Shown one piece after another: positions 59,150 to 60,022 of a DNA stretch of 60,022 bases. A model generated the notes under the pieces. That model worked only from the letters and a program-made list of their open reading frames with translations, did not search any database and was not told the origin of the DNA. The position numbers and the translations under genes were made by a program. Position 1 is the first letter of the stretch, and every line of letters begins with the position of its first letter. The stretch spans positions 1 to 60,022 of the forward strand of contig JBQDFP010000013.1 in the NCBI GenBank assembly GCA_052085365.1, in the 5' to 3' direction. This DNA is from Canibacter sp052085365 (GTDB lineage: Bacteria; Actinomycetota; Actinomycetes; Actinomycetales; Microbacteriaceae).

Positions 59150-59797
59150 TTAGAAGCGCCAGACTGACGCCTGGAAGCCTTCTGGTGGTGCAGGTGTGAA
59201 GTGGTCTTCTTCGGTGACGAGGCCACTGCCGAACGGAATGTTCGACTGAATGATTTGTAGGGTGCCGTCATCATTTACCCCAGTGACGAGCATCGTGTGC
59301 ACGCCGCTGACCCACTGGTCGGGGTATTCGAGGTGCTCGTACTGAATGACATCACCGGGAAGTGCTGCCTCGACCGGGACGCGGGTTGCGTTCGCGTAGT
59401 TGCCGACTGGGGTGCCGGGACCGCCGCCCCAGCTTGCGTCACCTGCGGTGACCCAGCGACGAACTGACATGACACATTCGCCCTCGGCGCTCCAACCTGT
59501 GGCGCGGCTAGTGCCGACCTCGCTCTTCGCGAGTGCAATTGCGGCGTCAACGTCATAGCCGTGGGTGAGCTTGGTTGGGTCAAACGTCGTCGCGTTGATC
59601 ATCGCGTCAAGTGACTCACTCGTCAGAGTGTCGTCAGTGGTGACGAGCGATTGCTGTGAGAGCGCCGCGTATGCTGCGGGGCCGCCGGCTTCAGAGAAGT
59701 CAGTAACGTTTGGGGTAGCCAGTGCGGGTGAGGCTCCGAGTGTAAACGTGAGCGACGCCACGACGGTCATAATCGTGGCCTGTGTCCGTTTCTTCAC
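59150..59797 (-). CDS. Secreted CHAP-like cysteine peptidoglycan hydrolase
   Basis: A 215-residue protein with a Sec signal peptide (basic start, hydrophobic core, cleavage probably after SPALA). After about 60 linker residues, a CHAP/NlpC-P60-like domain holds the nucleophile in AEGECVMSVRRWV, a glycine-rich turn (WGGGPGTPVGNY), PGDVIQYE and the histidine in SGVHTMLVTG, with a final QSNIPFG. CHAP enzymes cleave peptide cross-links or amide bonds in the cell wall. The start is a GTG at 59797 after AAAGGAAGTTAC. No cell-wall-binding repeat (LysM, SH3) is present. It is convergent with the glycosyltransferase. Confidence 0.85.
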   Translation of the reverse strand: MKKRTQATIMTVVASLTFTLGASPALATPNVTDFSEAGGPAAYAALSQQSLVTTDDTLTSESLDAMINATTFDPTKLTHGYDVDAAIALAKSEVGTSRATGWSAEGECVMSVRRWVTAGDASWGGGPGTPVGNYANATRVPVEAALPGDVIQYEHLEYPDQWVSGVHTMLVTGVNDDGTLQIIQSNIPFGSGLVTEEDHFTPAPPEGFQASVWRF

Positions 59798-60022
59798 TCA
59801 GTAACTTCCTTTGCATGTTTGAACGGCGGATCTTCGTGCTCGTGTAGCTTCTGGGAGTAATCCCTGCCGAGCGTTGCTGGCATTTAGAAAACACGAGAAG
59901 TGTTGGCCTGTTTAAAAAACGGCCTGTACCAGTATGCGTTATCCTTCTGTTATAAAGCAAATTTAATATGAAACTATCTGGAAAAGCTTATTTGACCAGG
60001 TGTTTTATGTGAACAGAAATGC
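59798..60022. other. Upstream region of the CHAP-like gene to window end
   Basis: 225 AT-rich bases with no credible gene. They should hold the promoter of the secreted hydrolase. A TATAAAG-like stretch lies near 59951. No repeat or RNA structure was recognised. Confidence 0.4.

Noticed and set aside
1..60022. CRISPR arrays, insertion sequences, prophage or rRNA
   Set aside because: No spaced direct repeats, transposase or phage structural genes, terminal inverted repeats with target duplications, or rRNA-like stretches were found.

Overview
The window looks like a chromosomal segment of an actinobacterium. The evidence is moderately high GC, the HspR/HAIR-controlled dnaK-grpE-dnaJ-hspR operon, a leaderless Fur-family gene ahead of a catalase, a DtxR-like site before a heme oxygenase, and type VII secretion-like substrates. 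A member of the Micrococcales is my best guess, but the genus cannot be fixed from the sequence alone. No IS element, prophage, CRISPR array or rRNA was seen, and gene density is high with short intergenic gaps.

Layout. 1-2105: catalase (3' end at the window edge) and its Fur-type regulator, with a large palindromic operator. 2138-4057: ABC exporter. 4118-8055: riboflavin operon under an FMN riboswitch (a ribD-ribE fusion, ribBA, ribH). 8123-12016: isochorismatase-like hydrolase, M20 amidohydrolase, trpS and an unknown membrane protein. 12246-18998: catabolic block with a GntR regulator, asparaginase, an M24-fold protein, an EutA/maleate-isomerase-like protein, an MHS-type transporter and a DadA-like oxidase. 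Two copies of the palindrome TGTGATCACA sit on its divergent promoters. 19013-25594: exonuclease III, amino-acid permease, a sugar/polyol oxidoreductase trio of which one gene is frameshifted, and two small proteins. 25685-30701: ABC exporter, a double-hairpin terminator, then a polar amino-acid ABC importer. 31004-36138: NarL-type two-component system divergent from a NatAB-like ABC exporter, then a second exonuclease III. 36269-44934: GMC oxidoreductase, tRNA-Gly, polyamine-type ABC importer, a beta-lactamase-fold lipoprotein without catalytic motifs, and a DUF2470-heme oxygenase fusion.

44931-49787 (minus strand) is the most unusual part. It is a tight six-gene run starting with a small WXG100/DUF6507-like protein and a 439-residue protein that has the helical N-terminus of actinobacterial type VII effectors and a C-terminal glycine zipper. 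A three-helix membrane protein, a DcrB/LpqN-like small protein, a possible EspG-like protein and a PIF1-type helicase follow. I read this as a candidate type VII-secreted, membrane-targeting toxin module with its accessory and immunity genes. No secretion-core gene lies in the window.

49907-60022: alpha/beta hydrolase, two major-facilitator transporters, the DnaK chaperone operon with three HAIR operators, a GT4 glycosyltransferase, and a secreted CHAP-like cysteine hydrolase.
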